Assembly: GCA_013377005.1 (NCBI GenBank) | Contig: JACABE010000001.1 | Coordinates: 273,307 to 337,306, forward strand | Reading direction: 5' to 3' | DNA: 64,000 nucleotides | Source: Bacteroidota bacterium | GTDB lineage: Bacteria > Bacteroidota > Bacteroidia > Bacteroidales > JACABE01 | Part shown: positions 9,690 through 17,991 of the stretch, one piece after another | Layout of the letters: each line of letters starts with the position of its first letter | How positions within the stretch are numbered: position 1 is the first letter of the stretch | The notes under the pieces: generated by a model | Databases searched by the model: none | What the model saw: the letters and a program-made list of their open reading frames with translations, nothing else | Told to the model about the DNA's origin: nothing | Made by a program: the position numbers and the translations under genes

Positions 9690-9716
9690 AGTACTTGGAA
9701 TGCCTTGAGTACTTTT
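9681..9716 (+). repeat. Nonamer tandem repeat, copy A
   Basis: Four 9-bp units in a row: AATACTTAG, AGTACTTGG, AATGCCTTG, AGTACTTTT. The common core is AGTACTT or its variant (A)TGCCTT. The first unit overlaps the end of ubiX. A second copy lies in opposite orientation about 65 bp downstream, so the transcript of the gap could fold into a long stem. Related copies are at 27003 and 50964. Confidence 0.8.
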
Positions 9717-9780
9717 TAGTTTAATAATAAGAAAATAGATAATTACAGTTATTTTTAAATAAGAATTTTTTAATATACTT

Positions 9781-9816
9781 ATAAGTACTCCAAGTACTCA
9801 AGGCACTTTAAGTACT
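9781..9816 (-). repeat. Nonamer tandem repeat, copy B (inverted relative to A)
   Basis: On the plus strand the 9-bp units read ATAAGTACT, CCAAGTACT, CAAGGCACT, TTAAGTACT. On the minus strand this is the same AGTACTT/AGTGCCT family as copy A. The segments 9690-9712 and 9794-9816 are largely reverse complements. Confidence 0.8.
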
Positions 9817-9847
9817 TATAAAATAATCCCGAACAAAAAAAGAAGCC

Positions 9848-10543
9848 ATGGAAGAAAATAACAATCAGGTAGATTTGTTTGATAAAGTATTGAATAAGGC
9901 AAAACTCAAACAGGATGTTTATAAAAACACTTTTGAGGCAGCAAAATTATTCAAAGAAGTAATTGTTGAGATAATAGATGAGTTTAAAGGAAAGTTATCT
10001 CCTGATGAAACGCGTATCTCTTTTGAATACAAAGATAGAGATGCTTTTGAAATGGAATTGAAATTTGCAGGGGATGTACTTATTTTTATGATGCATACCA
10101 ATGTATTTGAATTTTCGCGCAACTCCGATATTATGCGAACCAATTATATTCATGAAGATAAAAAACGTTCGTATTGCGGAATGATTAATATTTATAATTT
10201 TTTAGCCGATTCATTTAAATACAATCGTGAAAATGATATCGGATATTTAATCGGAAGGGTTTTTATCAATAAGGAAAATCATTTTTATATTGAGGGTAAA
10301 AAAGAATTAGGCATGATTTATAATAATTTTGCCAATAATATAATGACCAAAGAAGCTGCCAGAGATATTGTTGAAAACGCTATCCTTTATACATCCAATT
10401 TCGATTTACTTACACCGCCTTATGATGAGGTAAAAGAAGTAACGGTGTTCGAAATACAAGCAAACATTGATAATATCCGTTTAAAAACAGGAAAACGATT
10501 AGGTTTTAAATTTCAGATAGATTCGGATAATATGATAGGATAG
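9848..10543 (+). CDS. Conserved hypothetical protein
   Basis: I do not recognise a named family. It has 231 residues, no signal peptide and no membrane segment, so it is probably cytoplasmic. The N-terminal 60 residues are charged and mostly helical (DLFDKVLNKAKLKQDVYKNTFEAAKLFKEV). The middle is strand-rich, with an aromatic segment around HTNVFEFSRNSDIMRTNYI. The composition looks like a real, conserved Bacteroidota protein. It stands alone after the inverted nonamer repeats, and its stop is only 27 bp from the convergent yraN stop. Confidence 0.7.
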   Translation: MEENNNQVDLFDKVLNKAKLKQDVYKNTFEAAKLFKEVIVEIIDEFKGKLSPDETRISFEYKDRDAFEMELKFAGDVLIFMMHTNVFEFSRNSDIMRTNYIHEDKKRSYCGMINIYNFLADSFKYNRENDIGYLIGRVFINKENHFYIEGKKELGMIYNNFANNIMTKEAARDIVENAILYTSNFDLLTPPYDEVKEVTVFEIQANIDNIRLKTGKRLGFKFQIDSDNMIG

Positions 10544-10570
10544 AAGTGTTTCCGACGCGAATATCGGGCT

Positions 10571-10939
10571 TTAATAACTTATTCCCGGATAAAAAGCATC
10601 TTCGATGTGATGGATACTATTTTTCCCGTTTTTGGCAATGATAGATATAATATCAAAACGGCATTCTTCGTTAATGTTTTTTTGTTGAATATAATTTTGA
10701 GCAGCTCTGATTAAAAACTTTTGTTTTTGTTTGGTAACTGCAATTTCAGGTTCTCCAAAAGCATTGGTCGAACGGGTTTTAACCTCAACTATTACCAAAA
10801 ACCCATTGTATCTGGCTATAATATCAATTTCGTCGGAGCCAAAACGCCAATTGGTAGCCATAATTTCGTAGCCTTTTTCTTTTAAGAAATTTTCTGCGGC
10901 TTTCTCGCCAGCAGTGCCTAATTCATTGTGCTCTGCCAT
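10571..10939 (-). CDS. YraN family (UPF0102) endonuclease-fold protein
   Basis: A 122-residue protein of the UPF0102/YraN family, which has a restriction-endonuclease-like fold; the biological role is not firmly established. Diagnostic features are LGTAGEKAAENFLKEKGYEI, then NWRFGSDEIDIIAR (nuclease-type E...D pair), VIVEVKTRS (E-x-K), and FDIISI near the end. It follows the LD-carboxypeptidase gene by 13 bp and is very likely in an operon with it. Confidence 0.92.
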   Translation of the reverse strand: MAEHNELGTAGEKAAENFLKEKGYEIMATNWRFGSDEIDIIARYNGFLVIVEVKTRSTNAFGEPEIAVTKQKQKFLIRAAQNYIQQKNINEECRFDIISIIAKNGKNSIHHIEDAFYPGISY

Positions 10940-10952
10940 AATTCCTTTTTCT

Positions 10953-11981
10953 TTAACCCAATAAATGGGTGATTAATTTAATTACTGCATAAATAAAAGC
11001 AAATAAAACGCATATCATTAATATAGAACCATAAGATTTTTTAAATGCAGAAAATTTATTTTTATCATTCCCATCTGAATCTGCAAATTGTAATTCTACA
11101 GTTTCCCTTACATTCAGCATAAGCTTTCTTCCTAAAATTAATGCTCGGTTGTCATCCTGATGTCCAGCAGGAAAATGAAAACAAACAGGATAAGAATATT
11201 CTGCTACTGATGCTGAAATAATTTCTTCTGCCGTTTTTCCGTAAGGAACTGTATTGTCATTCATTTCAGACATTCCACCAACGATTAAACCAGCCAGCTT
11301 GGCTAATTTTTCATTCCGCTTCAAATTCATCATCATACGATCAATATGATAAAGATATTCATCCAGATCTTCTATAAACAATATCTTTCCATCGGTATCA
11401 ATATCAGAAGCTGTACCAATAATACTATATAAAATTGAAAGATTTCCGCCTACCAACACTCCTTCTGCATTTCCTATACGATTCAATGGATGAGAATGAA
11501 TCGTATATTGAATACTATTGTTGTGTAATGCTTTTTTTAAAGAAGCCAACGCTTCGTTTTCGCTTCCATCTTTTGGGAAATTGATGGGCATCGTTGCATG
11601 CAAGGTTTCAATACCTAATTGCTTTTGAATATGTGAATGCAATACCGTTACATCGCTATAGCCAATAATCCATTTTGGATTTTGTTGAAATTTACTGAAA
11701 TCAATTTGGTCGATAATTCTAACAGTTCCATAACCACCACGGGCACAAATTACTGCTTTTATGTTTTCATCATCTAAAGCCCATTGTAAATCTTCGGTTC
11801 TTTCCTGGTCGGAACCCGCAAACTGGTGATCTTCTCTAAATAAATTTCTACCATAAACTGCATCAAAACCCCATTTGCGAAACATTTCTATCGCCGGTTT
11901 TAATTCTTCCTGTGAAATCTTTCGAGCAGTAGAAATAATTGCTATTTTATCGCCAGTTTTTAAGGATGGAGGTGTTTGCAT
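10953..11981 (-). CDS. LD-carboxypeptidase (peptidase S66, LdcA-like) with C-terminal membrane segment
   Basis: S66 enzymes remove the terminal D-Ala from murein tetrapeptides during peptidoglycan recycling. The nucleophile region GYSDVTVLH is near residue 110, after CARGGYGTVR. Later blocks are LFIEDLDEYLYHIDRMM (catalytic Glu region) and FPAGHQDDNRAL (catalytic His). The core is about 300 residues. Unusually there is a C-terminal hydrophobic stretch (SILMICVLFAFIYAVIKLI), which should anchor the protein to a membrane, whereas classical LdcA is soluble. There is no signal peptide, so the enzyme domain would face the cytoplasm. Confidence 0.9.
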   Translation of the reverse strand: MQTPPSLKTGDKIAIISTARKISQEELKPAIEMFRKWGFDAVYGRNLFREDHQFAGSDQERTEDLQWALDDENIKAVICARGGYGTVRIIDQIDFSKFQQNPKWIIGYSDVTVLHSHIQKQLGIETLHATMPINFPKDGSENEALASLKKALHNNSIQYTIHSHPLNRIGNAEGVLVGGNLSILYSIIGTASDIDTDGKILFIEDLDEYLYHIDRMMMNLKRNEKLAKLAGLIVGGMSEMNDNTVPYGKTAEEIISASVAEYSYPVCFHFPAGHQDDNRALILGRKLMLNVRETVELQFADSDGNDKNKFSAFKKSYGSILMICVLFAFIYAVIKLITHLLG

Positions 11982-12059
11982 GGATATTTACTGGTTAAAT
12001 AGGTTTAAGAGCCTGACTACCTAAATAGATAAAGAAGTTTTTGCAATAATAATTGTCAA

Positions 12060-13277
12060 TTACTCATCACTTTCTTCCGAAATTCCTTCTGTTTTTGCTT
12101 GCTTATCGTACCAGAGTATTTGACATAAAATATTATTGATATGTACATTGCTGCGATTGTTTAGAGAAATAACAGTCATTTTATCCGTTAATTCACGAAT
12201 AAAATAAGTGCGAAAACCTCTCCACCAACCGTAATGATAAACTTCTTTTTTTTGATCTTCACCCACTCTGATACGCCAACCAAAACCATATTTTTTAGTT
12301 TTTCCGTTGTCATCAGGAGAAGGTGTAAATGCTTCAGCCAAAACAGAGGATTTCATCAAACGACATTCATACAATGACTGATCGTACAAATACAAGTCTT
12401 CAACACTTGAATACATTCCTTTGTCGCCAGTTACACCATCCAAATAATCAGGTATTTCAGCTCTCATGCCTCCTCTGTTAAAACAGGAAAATCCGATAGC
12501 ACTTCCTTGTATAAAATTCTCATCGGCTTTACAATAAATATATGAATTATTCATTTTTAAAGGTGTAAAAACAAATGTTTTCATAAAATCACGAAAAGCA
12601 AAACCGCTTATTTTTTCTACAATTAAAGCTAATAGAGCGTAATTAGTATTGCAATAATTATAATGATGGTTAGCTGGAAATGCTGGTTTAATATCGTTAT
12701 TTTTGAATAAAGCAGGAATATCTTTATTAGTAATTACCTTTGTTCTGTCCCAATATTTATCAGCAACGTAGATGTAGTTTTGTAAACCTGAACGATGATT
12801 CAATAAATTGCGAATGCTTATGCCACTTGTTGGAAATTCTGGAATATATTTCCTTAAATCTTCGTCGTACTGTAGCAAGCCTTTATCGTGTAATAACATA
12901 ATAGCAGTAGCAGTAAACATTTTTGAAACCGAAGCCAATTGAAAAGGAGTGTTTACATTTAAAGTATCTTTGGTTTTAATATTACTATAGCCAAATGCCC
13001 CTGCATATAATATTTTTCCTTTTTCGGCAACTAAAATACTACCATTAAACAATCCTTTTTTATAAGATGTGCTAACAAGACTGTCAATAAAATGTACTTT
13101 GCGAACATCAGGAACAAAAGAATTGGTAGTTGTTGGATTGTTGAAATGAGTAAAATTTGTATGTGAAATTGACATTACATTATTCTGCATATCATAATCA
13201 GCACCTGCCAGCAATGTAATTACTAACACAAATAAACCTCTTAATAAACTATTTCCTTTGTTTTTTTTCTTGTGCAT
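12060..13277 (-). CDS. Serine hydrolase of the beta-lactamase/penicillin-binding (class C-like) family
   Basis: A 405-residue protein with an N-terminal basic-hydrophobic signal or anchor (LLRGLFVLVITLLAGA), so it acts in the periplasm or on the surface. Catalytic motifs of the beta-lactamase fold are visible: SVSK (SxxK) in FQLASVSKMFTATA, YCN (YxN) in YNYCNTNYALLAL, and HYG (the KTG equivalent) in YHYGWWRGF. These proteins are typically D-aminopeptidases, esterases or PBP-like enzymes; a specific substrate cannot be assigned. The gene lies 78 bp upstream of the LD-carboxypeptidase on the same strand, so a cell-wall role for the cluster is plausible. Confidence 0.88.
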   Translation of the reverse strand: MHKKKNKGNSLLRGLFVLVITLLAGADYDMQNNVMSISHTNFTHFNNPTTTNSFVPDVRKVHFIDSLVSTSYKKGLFNGSILVAEKGKILYAGAFGYSNIKTKDTLNVNTPFQLASVSKMFTATAIMLLHDKGLLQYDEDLRKYIPEFPTSGISIRNLLNHRSGLQNYIYVADKYWDRTKVITNKDIPALFKNNDIKPAFPANHHYNYCNTNYALLALIVEKISGFAFRDFMKTFVFTPLKMNNSYIYCKADENFIQGSAIGFSCFNRGGMRAEIPDYLDGVTGDKGMYSSVEDLYLYDQSLYECRLMKSSVLAEAFTPSPDDNGKTKKYGFGWRIRVGEDQKKEVYHYGWWRGFRTYFIRELTDKMTVISLNNRSNVHINNILCQILWYDKQAKTEGISEESDE

Positions 13278-13478
13278 TCTACCTGATTTAATAATAGTTG
13301 AACCAAAATATTTAATTCTGAAATTCTTTTATTTTGATACTTATATTTAAGATAGCCAAGTTAAACAATAATCAGGTAAAGATTTTTAAAAGAATGTTAA
13401 AGTTTTCAACCAATAATTCTTAATAGTGCGATATGGTTTTATTTTTATTTTTCGTGCAAAAGTAAAGGCATAAATAAT

Positions 13479-13486
13479 TATTTTTG
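13479..13486 (+). promoter_or_regulatory. Putative -7 element of the TerC gene
   Basis: TATTTTTG matches TAnnTTTG, 21 bp before the ATG at 13508. It overlaps an upstream in-frame TTG, which is therefore unlikely to be the start codon. Confidence 0.5.
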
Positions 13487-13507
13487 CATAACATATACAA
13501 GTATATT

Positions 13508-14560
13508 ATGAATTGGAACGAAATCATATTTTTCTCAGGATTTATAGCATTTATACTACTTATGCTTTTTGTTGATTTAGTATTGGTGGGTAAGAAAAGT
13601 CATGTAGTTTCATTCAAAGAATCTATTACTTGGACTATTATTTGGGTGAGTATTTCACTGATTTTCTATTTGATTATCCGAACGCATGGCGATTGGATTC
13701 ATGGTATAGATTCTATGGAAAAGCTCAAGTATATTATTAAAATTCATGATCATCCAATTAATATTGATGGCTTGGATTTTGAATCGGCTTTGGCGGTTTA
13801 TCGTAATAACTTATCCCTTGAATATCTGACCGGCTACCTTATTGAATATGCTTTATCTGTAGATAATGTTTTTGTAATGATACTCATATTTATTGCTTTT
13901 GGTGTCCAGCAAAAATATTACAAAAGAGTATTGTTTTGGGGAATTATTGGTGCTATAGTTATGCGATTTATCTTTATATTCCTCAGTGCTGCATTGATAC
14001 AGGAGTTTGCCTGGATACTTTACTTGTTTGGATTATTGCTGATTTTTACGGGTGTAAAAATGTTTCTATCCCGTAATAAAGAAGAAAAAATGGATGCCGA
14101 TAAACATCCTATTGTAAGATTTGCTTCTAATTATTTTGCAGTTTATCCACGCTATGTAAAGCAGCATTTTATGATTAAAAAAAGAGGGAAAAATTACATA
14201 ACGCCTCTTCTGATTGTTCTTTTAGTAATAGAATTTACCGATGTTATCTTTGCGGTTGATTCTGTTCCTGCTATTTTTTCAATAACTAAAGATCCCTATA
14301 TTGTTTTTTTTAGCAATATTTTTGCTATCATAGGTTTGCGTTCACTCTTTTTCTTATTGAGCAATGTGATGAATAAATTCCGCTTTTTAAAAATAGGATT
14401 AGCTGTATTGCTTACTTTTATTGGATTAAAAATGATATTTCATCATTGGCTGAAAGAAATCGGTTTTACAACAGCTTATTCATTGTATGTTGTGCTATTG
14501 ATTTTATTAATCAGTATTTTTGCATCTTTACTGATTCCTGAAAACAACAAAAAACAATAA
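13508..14560 (+). CDS. TerC/Alx-family integral membrane protein
   Basis: A polytopic inner-membrane protein of the TerC family, linked to tellurite resistance (TerC) and manganese export (Alx). At least seven hydrophobic segments are visible. Family signatures are EYALSVDNVFVMILIF and later LLVIEFTDVIFAVDSVPAIFSI; the acidic residues in these two repeats line the predicted metal site. An insertion of about 35 residues between the first membrane pairs (GDWIHGIDSMEKL) is longer than I expect. It is 350 aa from the ATG chosen here. It stands alone, and gldH follows on the same strand. Confidence 0.93.
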   Translation: MNWNEIIFFSGFIAFILLMLFVDLVLVGKKSHVVSFKESITWTIIWVSISLIFYLIIRTHGDWIHGIDSMEKLKYIIKIHDHPINIDGLDFESALAVYRNNLSLEYLTGYLIEYALSVDNVFVMILIFIAFGVQQKYYKRVLFWGIIGAIVMRFIFIFLSAALIQEFAWILYLFGLLLIFTGVKMFLSRNKEEKMDADKHPIVRFASNYFAVYPRYVKQHFMIKKRGKNYITPLLIVLLVIEFTDVIFAVDSVPAIFSITKDPYIVFFSNIFAIIGLRSLFFLLSNVMNKFRFLKIGLAVLLTFIGLKMIFHHWLKEIGFTTAYSLYVVLLILLISIFASLLIPENNKKQ

Positions 14561-14618
14561 ATAAATCATAGCCCAACTAACAATTAGTGATATATAATAA
14601 ATAACAACATAATTTCAA

Positions 14619-15086
14619 ATGAAAAAATATCTTATTATTGCAGTACTAAGCATTTTTGCTTTAACTGCTTGCAACAGAGGCAAGATTTACGAAAAACGTC
14701 AGGAATTTGATAACTATACATGGAATCGCTTTAAACCTTTATTCTTCGAAGTTCCTATAAAAGACAGAGAAAAGGAATACAATGTTTATTTAACACTCAG
14801 GCATATTACTCAGTATCCTTACGATGATTTAAAAGTAAATCTAACCATTTATTCTCCATCTGGCGAAGAACGCACTACCATGCATACTTTTCTGATAAAA
14901 GATAAAGGAGGCAAGTTTTTAGGTTCTGGAACCGGCGATTTGTGGGATTTGAAATTACTGGTAAAAGGGAAATTTTATTTCAATGAAGTAGGAACTTATA
15001 AATTTCAAATTGACAACTTAATGGATTATTACGACATTGTTGGTTTGGTTGATTTAGGGGTATTGGTTGAAAGAGCTAATAAATAG
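14619..15086 (+). CDS. gldH: Gliding motility lipoprotein GldH
   Basis: A 155-residue lipoprotein. The signal peptide ends in the lipobox LTAC with the lipid-attached Cys near residue 18. The body matches GldH: FDNYTWNRFKPLFFEVPI, LRHITQYPYDDL and the C-terminal IVGLVDLGVLVE. GldH is needed for gliding in flavobacteria, but homologues are widespread in non-gliding Bacteroidota, so motility is not implied. uvrC follows on the same strand after an 80-bp gap. Confidence 0.92.
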   Translation: MKKYLIIAVLSIFALTACNRGKIYEKRQEFDNYTWNRFKPLFFEVPIKDREKEYNVYLTLRHITQYPYDDLKVNLTIYSPSGEERTTMHTFLIKDKGGKFLGSGTGDLWDLKLLVKGKFYFNEVGTYKFQIDNLMDYYDIVGLVDLGVLVERANK

Positions 15087-15165
15087 CAATAAATGATGAG
15101 TGATGAAAACTAAATCGTAAGATAAACAATCTTTACAATCAATGTAGATTAGGCAATTTAATTTT

Positions 15166-17001
15166 ATGAAATCACTCCATACTACCCATATAAATTCTAT
15201 TTTAAAAACTTTACCCGAAAAGCCGGGTATTTATCAGTATTTTGATGAGAAGGGTACTATCATTTATATTGGGAAAGCCAAAAACCTAAAAAAGAGAGTT
15301 CTTTCTTACTTCAACAAAGATACTTTTGAAAATGGGAAATTAGCAGTTTTGGTTCGCAAGATTGCTGATATTCGGTTTATGATTGTAGATACTGAGTTAG
15401 ATGCCCTTTTACTTGAAAACAACCTCATCAAAAAATATCAGCCTCGCTACAATGTGATGCTGAAAGACGACAAAACCTATCCTTGGATTTGTATTAAAAA
15501 CGAAGCTTATCCCCGTATTTTTCCCACACGTCACATTATTAAAGATGGTTCTCAATATTTTGGACCGTATGCTTCGGTAAGAATGATGAATACTTTGCTG
15601 GAGCTGATACGACAACTTTATCAAATAAGGAATTGCAAACTTAATTTATCAGATTCTAACATCAGTAGTGGGAAGTACAAGGTTTGCCTGGAGTATCATA
15701 TCAAGAACTGCAAAGGTCCCTGCGAAGGACTTCAAACTACGGAAGAATACAATCAAACCATTGGTGAAATTAAAGAGATTATTAAAGGCAATATCTCCAA
15801 TGTATTGAAACAACTAAAAGATTTGATGATGCACTATGCCGATCATCTTGAATTTGAAAAGGCGCAAATCATCAAATTGAAAATGGATCATCTCGAAAAT
15901 TATAAGAGCAAATCCACTATTGTTAACCCGGCTATTGATAATGTGGATGTTTTTTCAATAGTTACTGACGAGAATACAGGCTATGTTAACTTCCTTAAAG
16001 TAATTGACGGAGCCATTGTTCAAACCCATACGGTAGAATTAAAGAAGAAATTAGATGAAACTCCTGAAGAATTGCTTTGCATTGCCATTATTGATTTGCG
16101 TCAGCGGTTCAACAGTGCTTCGAACGAGATAATTATTCCTTTTGCACTGGATATTGATTTGCAGAAAACAATATTAACGGTTCCGCAACGGGGTGATAAA
16201 AAGCAATTGCTCGATTTATCGGAGCGAAATGCTAAATACTACAAGCTCGAAAAGCAAAAACAAAAGGATTTGGTAGACCCTGAACGACATTCCAAACGAA
16301 TTTTAAATCAAATGATGAAAGATCTTCGCTTGAACGAAATTCCTTCACACATCGAATGTTTTGACAATTCAAATATACAAGGAAGTTTTCCTGTTGCTGC
16401 GATGGTTGTGTTTAAAAATGCAAAAGCTGATAAAAAAGAATATCGCCATTTTAATATTAAAACGGTAGAAGGTCCTAACGATTTTGCTTCGATGGAAGAA
16501 GTAATTTACCGTCGTTATAAGCGATTGATAGAAGAAGAGAAGCCATTGCCTCAGTTAATTATTGTAGATGGTGGTAAAGGACAATTAAGTTCTGCCTTGA
16601 AGAGTTTGGATAATTTAGGATTAAGAGGGAAAATCAGTATTATCGGAATCGCTAAAAAATTAGAAGAAATTTATTATCCCAATGATTCTATTCCTATGTA
16701 TTTGGATAAAAAATCGGAAACCTTAAAAATTATCCAACAACTACGCGACGAAGCCCATCGCTTTGGTATTACCCACCATCGGAGCAAGCGACAAAAGGCC
16801 ACCGTTAAATCTGTGCTTACCGATATTGAAGGCATAGGTTTTGCCACGGCACAGGCATTGCTGCGCAAATTTAAATCCGTTAAAAATATTGAGAAAGCCA
16901 ATCACGAAGAAATACAGCACGTAATTGGCAAAGCCAAGGCTGAGATTATAAAAACTTATTTTTTTGAACAAAACCATGCCAAGCAACCCTCCGAAAAATA
17001 A
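15166..17001 (+). CDS. uvrC: Excinuclease ABC subunit UvrC
   Basis: The dual-incision nuclease of nucleotide excision repair. The N-terminal GIY-YIG domain (about 15-95) shows KPGIYQYF, IIYIGKAKNLKKRVLSYF and the ENNLIKKYQPRYN segment. A UVR motif (about 205-240) is followed by the RNase H-like C-terminal nuclease (HIECFDNSNIQGSFPVAAMVVF and LIIVDGGKGQLSSAL) and helix-hairpin-helix DNA binding at the end (LTDIEGIGFATAQALLRKF). At 611 residues it is full length. Confidence 0.97.
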   Translation: MKSLHTTHINSILKTLPEKPGIYQYFDEKGTIIYIGKAKNLKKRVLSYFNKDTFENGKLAVLVRKIADIRFMIVDTELDALLLENNLIKKYQPRYNVMLKDDKTYPWICIKNEAYPRIFPTRHIIKDGSQYFGPYASVRMMNTLLELIRQLYQIRNCKLNLSDSNISSGKYKVCLEYHIKNCKGPCEGLQTTEEYNQTIGEIKEIIKGNISNVLKQLKDLMMHYADHLEFEKAQIIKLKMDHLENYKSKSTIVNPAIDNVDVFSIVTDENTGYVNFLKVIDGAIVQTHTVELKKKLDETPEELLCIAIIDLRQRFNSASNEIIIPFALDIDLQKTILTVPQRGDKKQLLDLSERNAKYYKLEKQKQKDLVDPERHSKRILNQMMKDLRLNEIPSHIECFDNSNIQGSFPVAAMVVFKNAKADKKEYRHFNIKTVEGPNDFASMEEVIYRRYKRLIEEEKPLPQLIIVDGGKGQLSSALKSLDNLGLRGKISIIGIAKKLEEIYYPNDSIPMYLDKKSETLKIIQQLRDEAHRFGITHHRSKRQKATVKSVLTDIEGIGFATAQALLRKFKSVKNIEKANHEEIQHVIGKAKAEIIKTYFFEQNHAKQPSEK

Positions 17002-17097
17002 AAAACCCTCTTTGTAACACCAGAATAGTATTGCATAAGCATACAATTGTAAAATAAGAAATATGTATAATTTTTATTCAGTAACACATAAAAACTT

Positions 17098-17105
17098 TAT
17101 CTTTG
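17098..17105 (+). promoter_or_regulatory. Putative -7 element of the toxin-antitoxin-like pair
   Basis: TATCTTTG is an exact TAnnTTTG match 19 bp before the ATG at 17125, giving the two-gene module its own promoter separate from uvrC. No convincing -33 element. Confidence 0.5.
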
Positions 17106-17124
17106 TAATATAAAAACTAAAAAT

Positions 17125-17310
17125 ATGCCAACAGAATATAAATTTCTATCAGATACAGAACCTACTGATGAACAATTGAGTTTTTTAATGCAGGATGTTG
17201 CCATCGAAGTAAAAAAGAAAGCTCAAGAGGCAAATACATTATTTTTAGTACAACTTCAGCAAATGATACAACAACTTAAAAACAAGCAATTAAATATTGA
17301 TTCTATATGA
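17125..17310 (+). CDS. Small acidic/helical protein, candidate antitoxin of the zeta-like pair
   Basis: 61 residues, not matched by me to a named family. The N-terminus is acidic (EYKFLSDTEPTDEQL) and the rest forms one long predicted helix rich in Gln, Lys and Leu (DVAIEVKKKAQEANTLFLVQLQQMIQQLKNK). Its TGA stop overlaps the ATG of the P-loop gene by 4 nt (ATGA), which suggests translational coupling. Size, position and overlap are those of an antitoxin, but it lacks a visible DNA-binding domain and does not resemble the classical epsilon antitoxin. The antitoxin role is inferred. Confidence 0.65.
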   Translation: MPTEYKFLSDTEPTDEQLSFLMQDVAIEVKKKAQEANTLFLVQLQQMIQQLKNKQLNIDSI

Positions 17311-17906
17311 ATATTGAAAAGCCAAAGTTGATTATTATTGCAGGTCCGAATGGTTCAGGAAAAACATCTGTTACAGGCAAAATATTGGAACATCAATGGA
17401 TTGAAGGATGCGTTTATGTAAATCCCGATAATATTGCACGTGATGACTTTGGCGATTGGAATTCACCTGAAGCTGTTTTGAAAGCTGCAAATAAAGCTGC
17501 GGAAATGAGAGAAGAATGTCTGTTAAAAGCAGAAGGGATATTATTTGAAACCGTTTTATCTGCACCTGATAAACTTGACTATATTCAAAGAGCCAAAGAT
17601 GCCGGTTATTTTATACGATTGTTTTTTGTAGGCACTGATCATCCTTCTATTAATGCTTCTCGTATTGCACATCGCGTTATGGAAGGTGGACACGATGTTC
17701 CTATTACAAAAATTATCAGCCGTTTTTCTAAATCTATTGCTAATTGTTGTATTGCTGCGTCTATTGTTGACAGACTATATGTGTACGACAATTCTGTAGA
17801 TTACGCTGAACCAAAGCTTCTTTTCAGGGCAAGTGATGGAAAACTTGAAAAAGAATATTCAGCAATAAATCCTTGGGCTCAAAATATTTTAAAAGCACTT
17901 TGCTGA
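17307..17906 (+). CDS. Zeta-toxin-like P-loop kinase
   Basis: A 199-residue P-loop protein with the Walker A motif AGPNGSGKTSVTG at residues 12-24. Other zeta/PezT-like blocks are CVYVNPDNIARDDFGDW, EGILFETVLSAPDKLDYI (substrate-binding FETV-type motif), then ASRIAHRVMEGGHDVPITKIISRF, where the Arg residues of the lid coordinate phosphates. Classical zeta toxins phosphorylate UDP-GlcNAc; this shorter subgroup is often annotated only as zeta toxin family protein. It overlaps the small upstream gene by 4 nt. Kinase fold is near certain; toxicity and substrate are inferred. Confidence 0.85.
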   Translation: MNIEKPKLIIIAGPNGSGKTSVTGKILEHQWIEGCVYVNPDNIARDDFGDWNSPEAVLKAANKAAEMREECLLKAEGILFETVLSAPDKLDYIQRAKDAGYFIRLFFVGTDHPSINASRIAHRVMEGGHDVPITKIISRFSKSIANCCIAASIVDRLYVYDNSVDYAEPKLLFRASDGKLEKEYSAINPWAQNILKALC

Positions 17907-17925
17907 ATTAGGGAATTTAAATAAA

Positions 17926-17965
17926 TAACCCAGACAGGTTTTAAAATCTGTCCGGGTTATTTTGT
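17926..17965. terminator. Bidirectional rho-independent terminator
   Basis: The stem AACCCAGACAG / CTGTCCGGGTT (11 bp, one A/C mismatch) encloses a 10-nt loop, followed by TATTTTGTTT on the plus strand and flanked by A-rich sequence on the other. It lies between the convergent zeta-like gene and TonB receptor gene and should serve both. Confidence 0.85.
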
Positions 17966-17991
17966 TTAAATAATCAATATTTAAAAGCTGC

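Noticed and set aside
13484-13507. Upstream TTG start for the TerC gene
   Set aside because: Lies in the -7 element; the ATG at 13508 is better placed.
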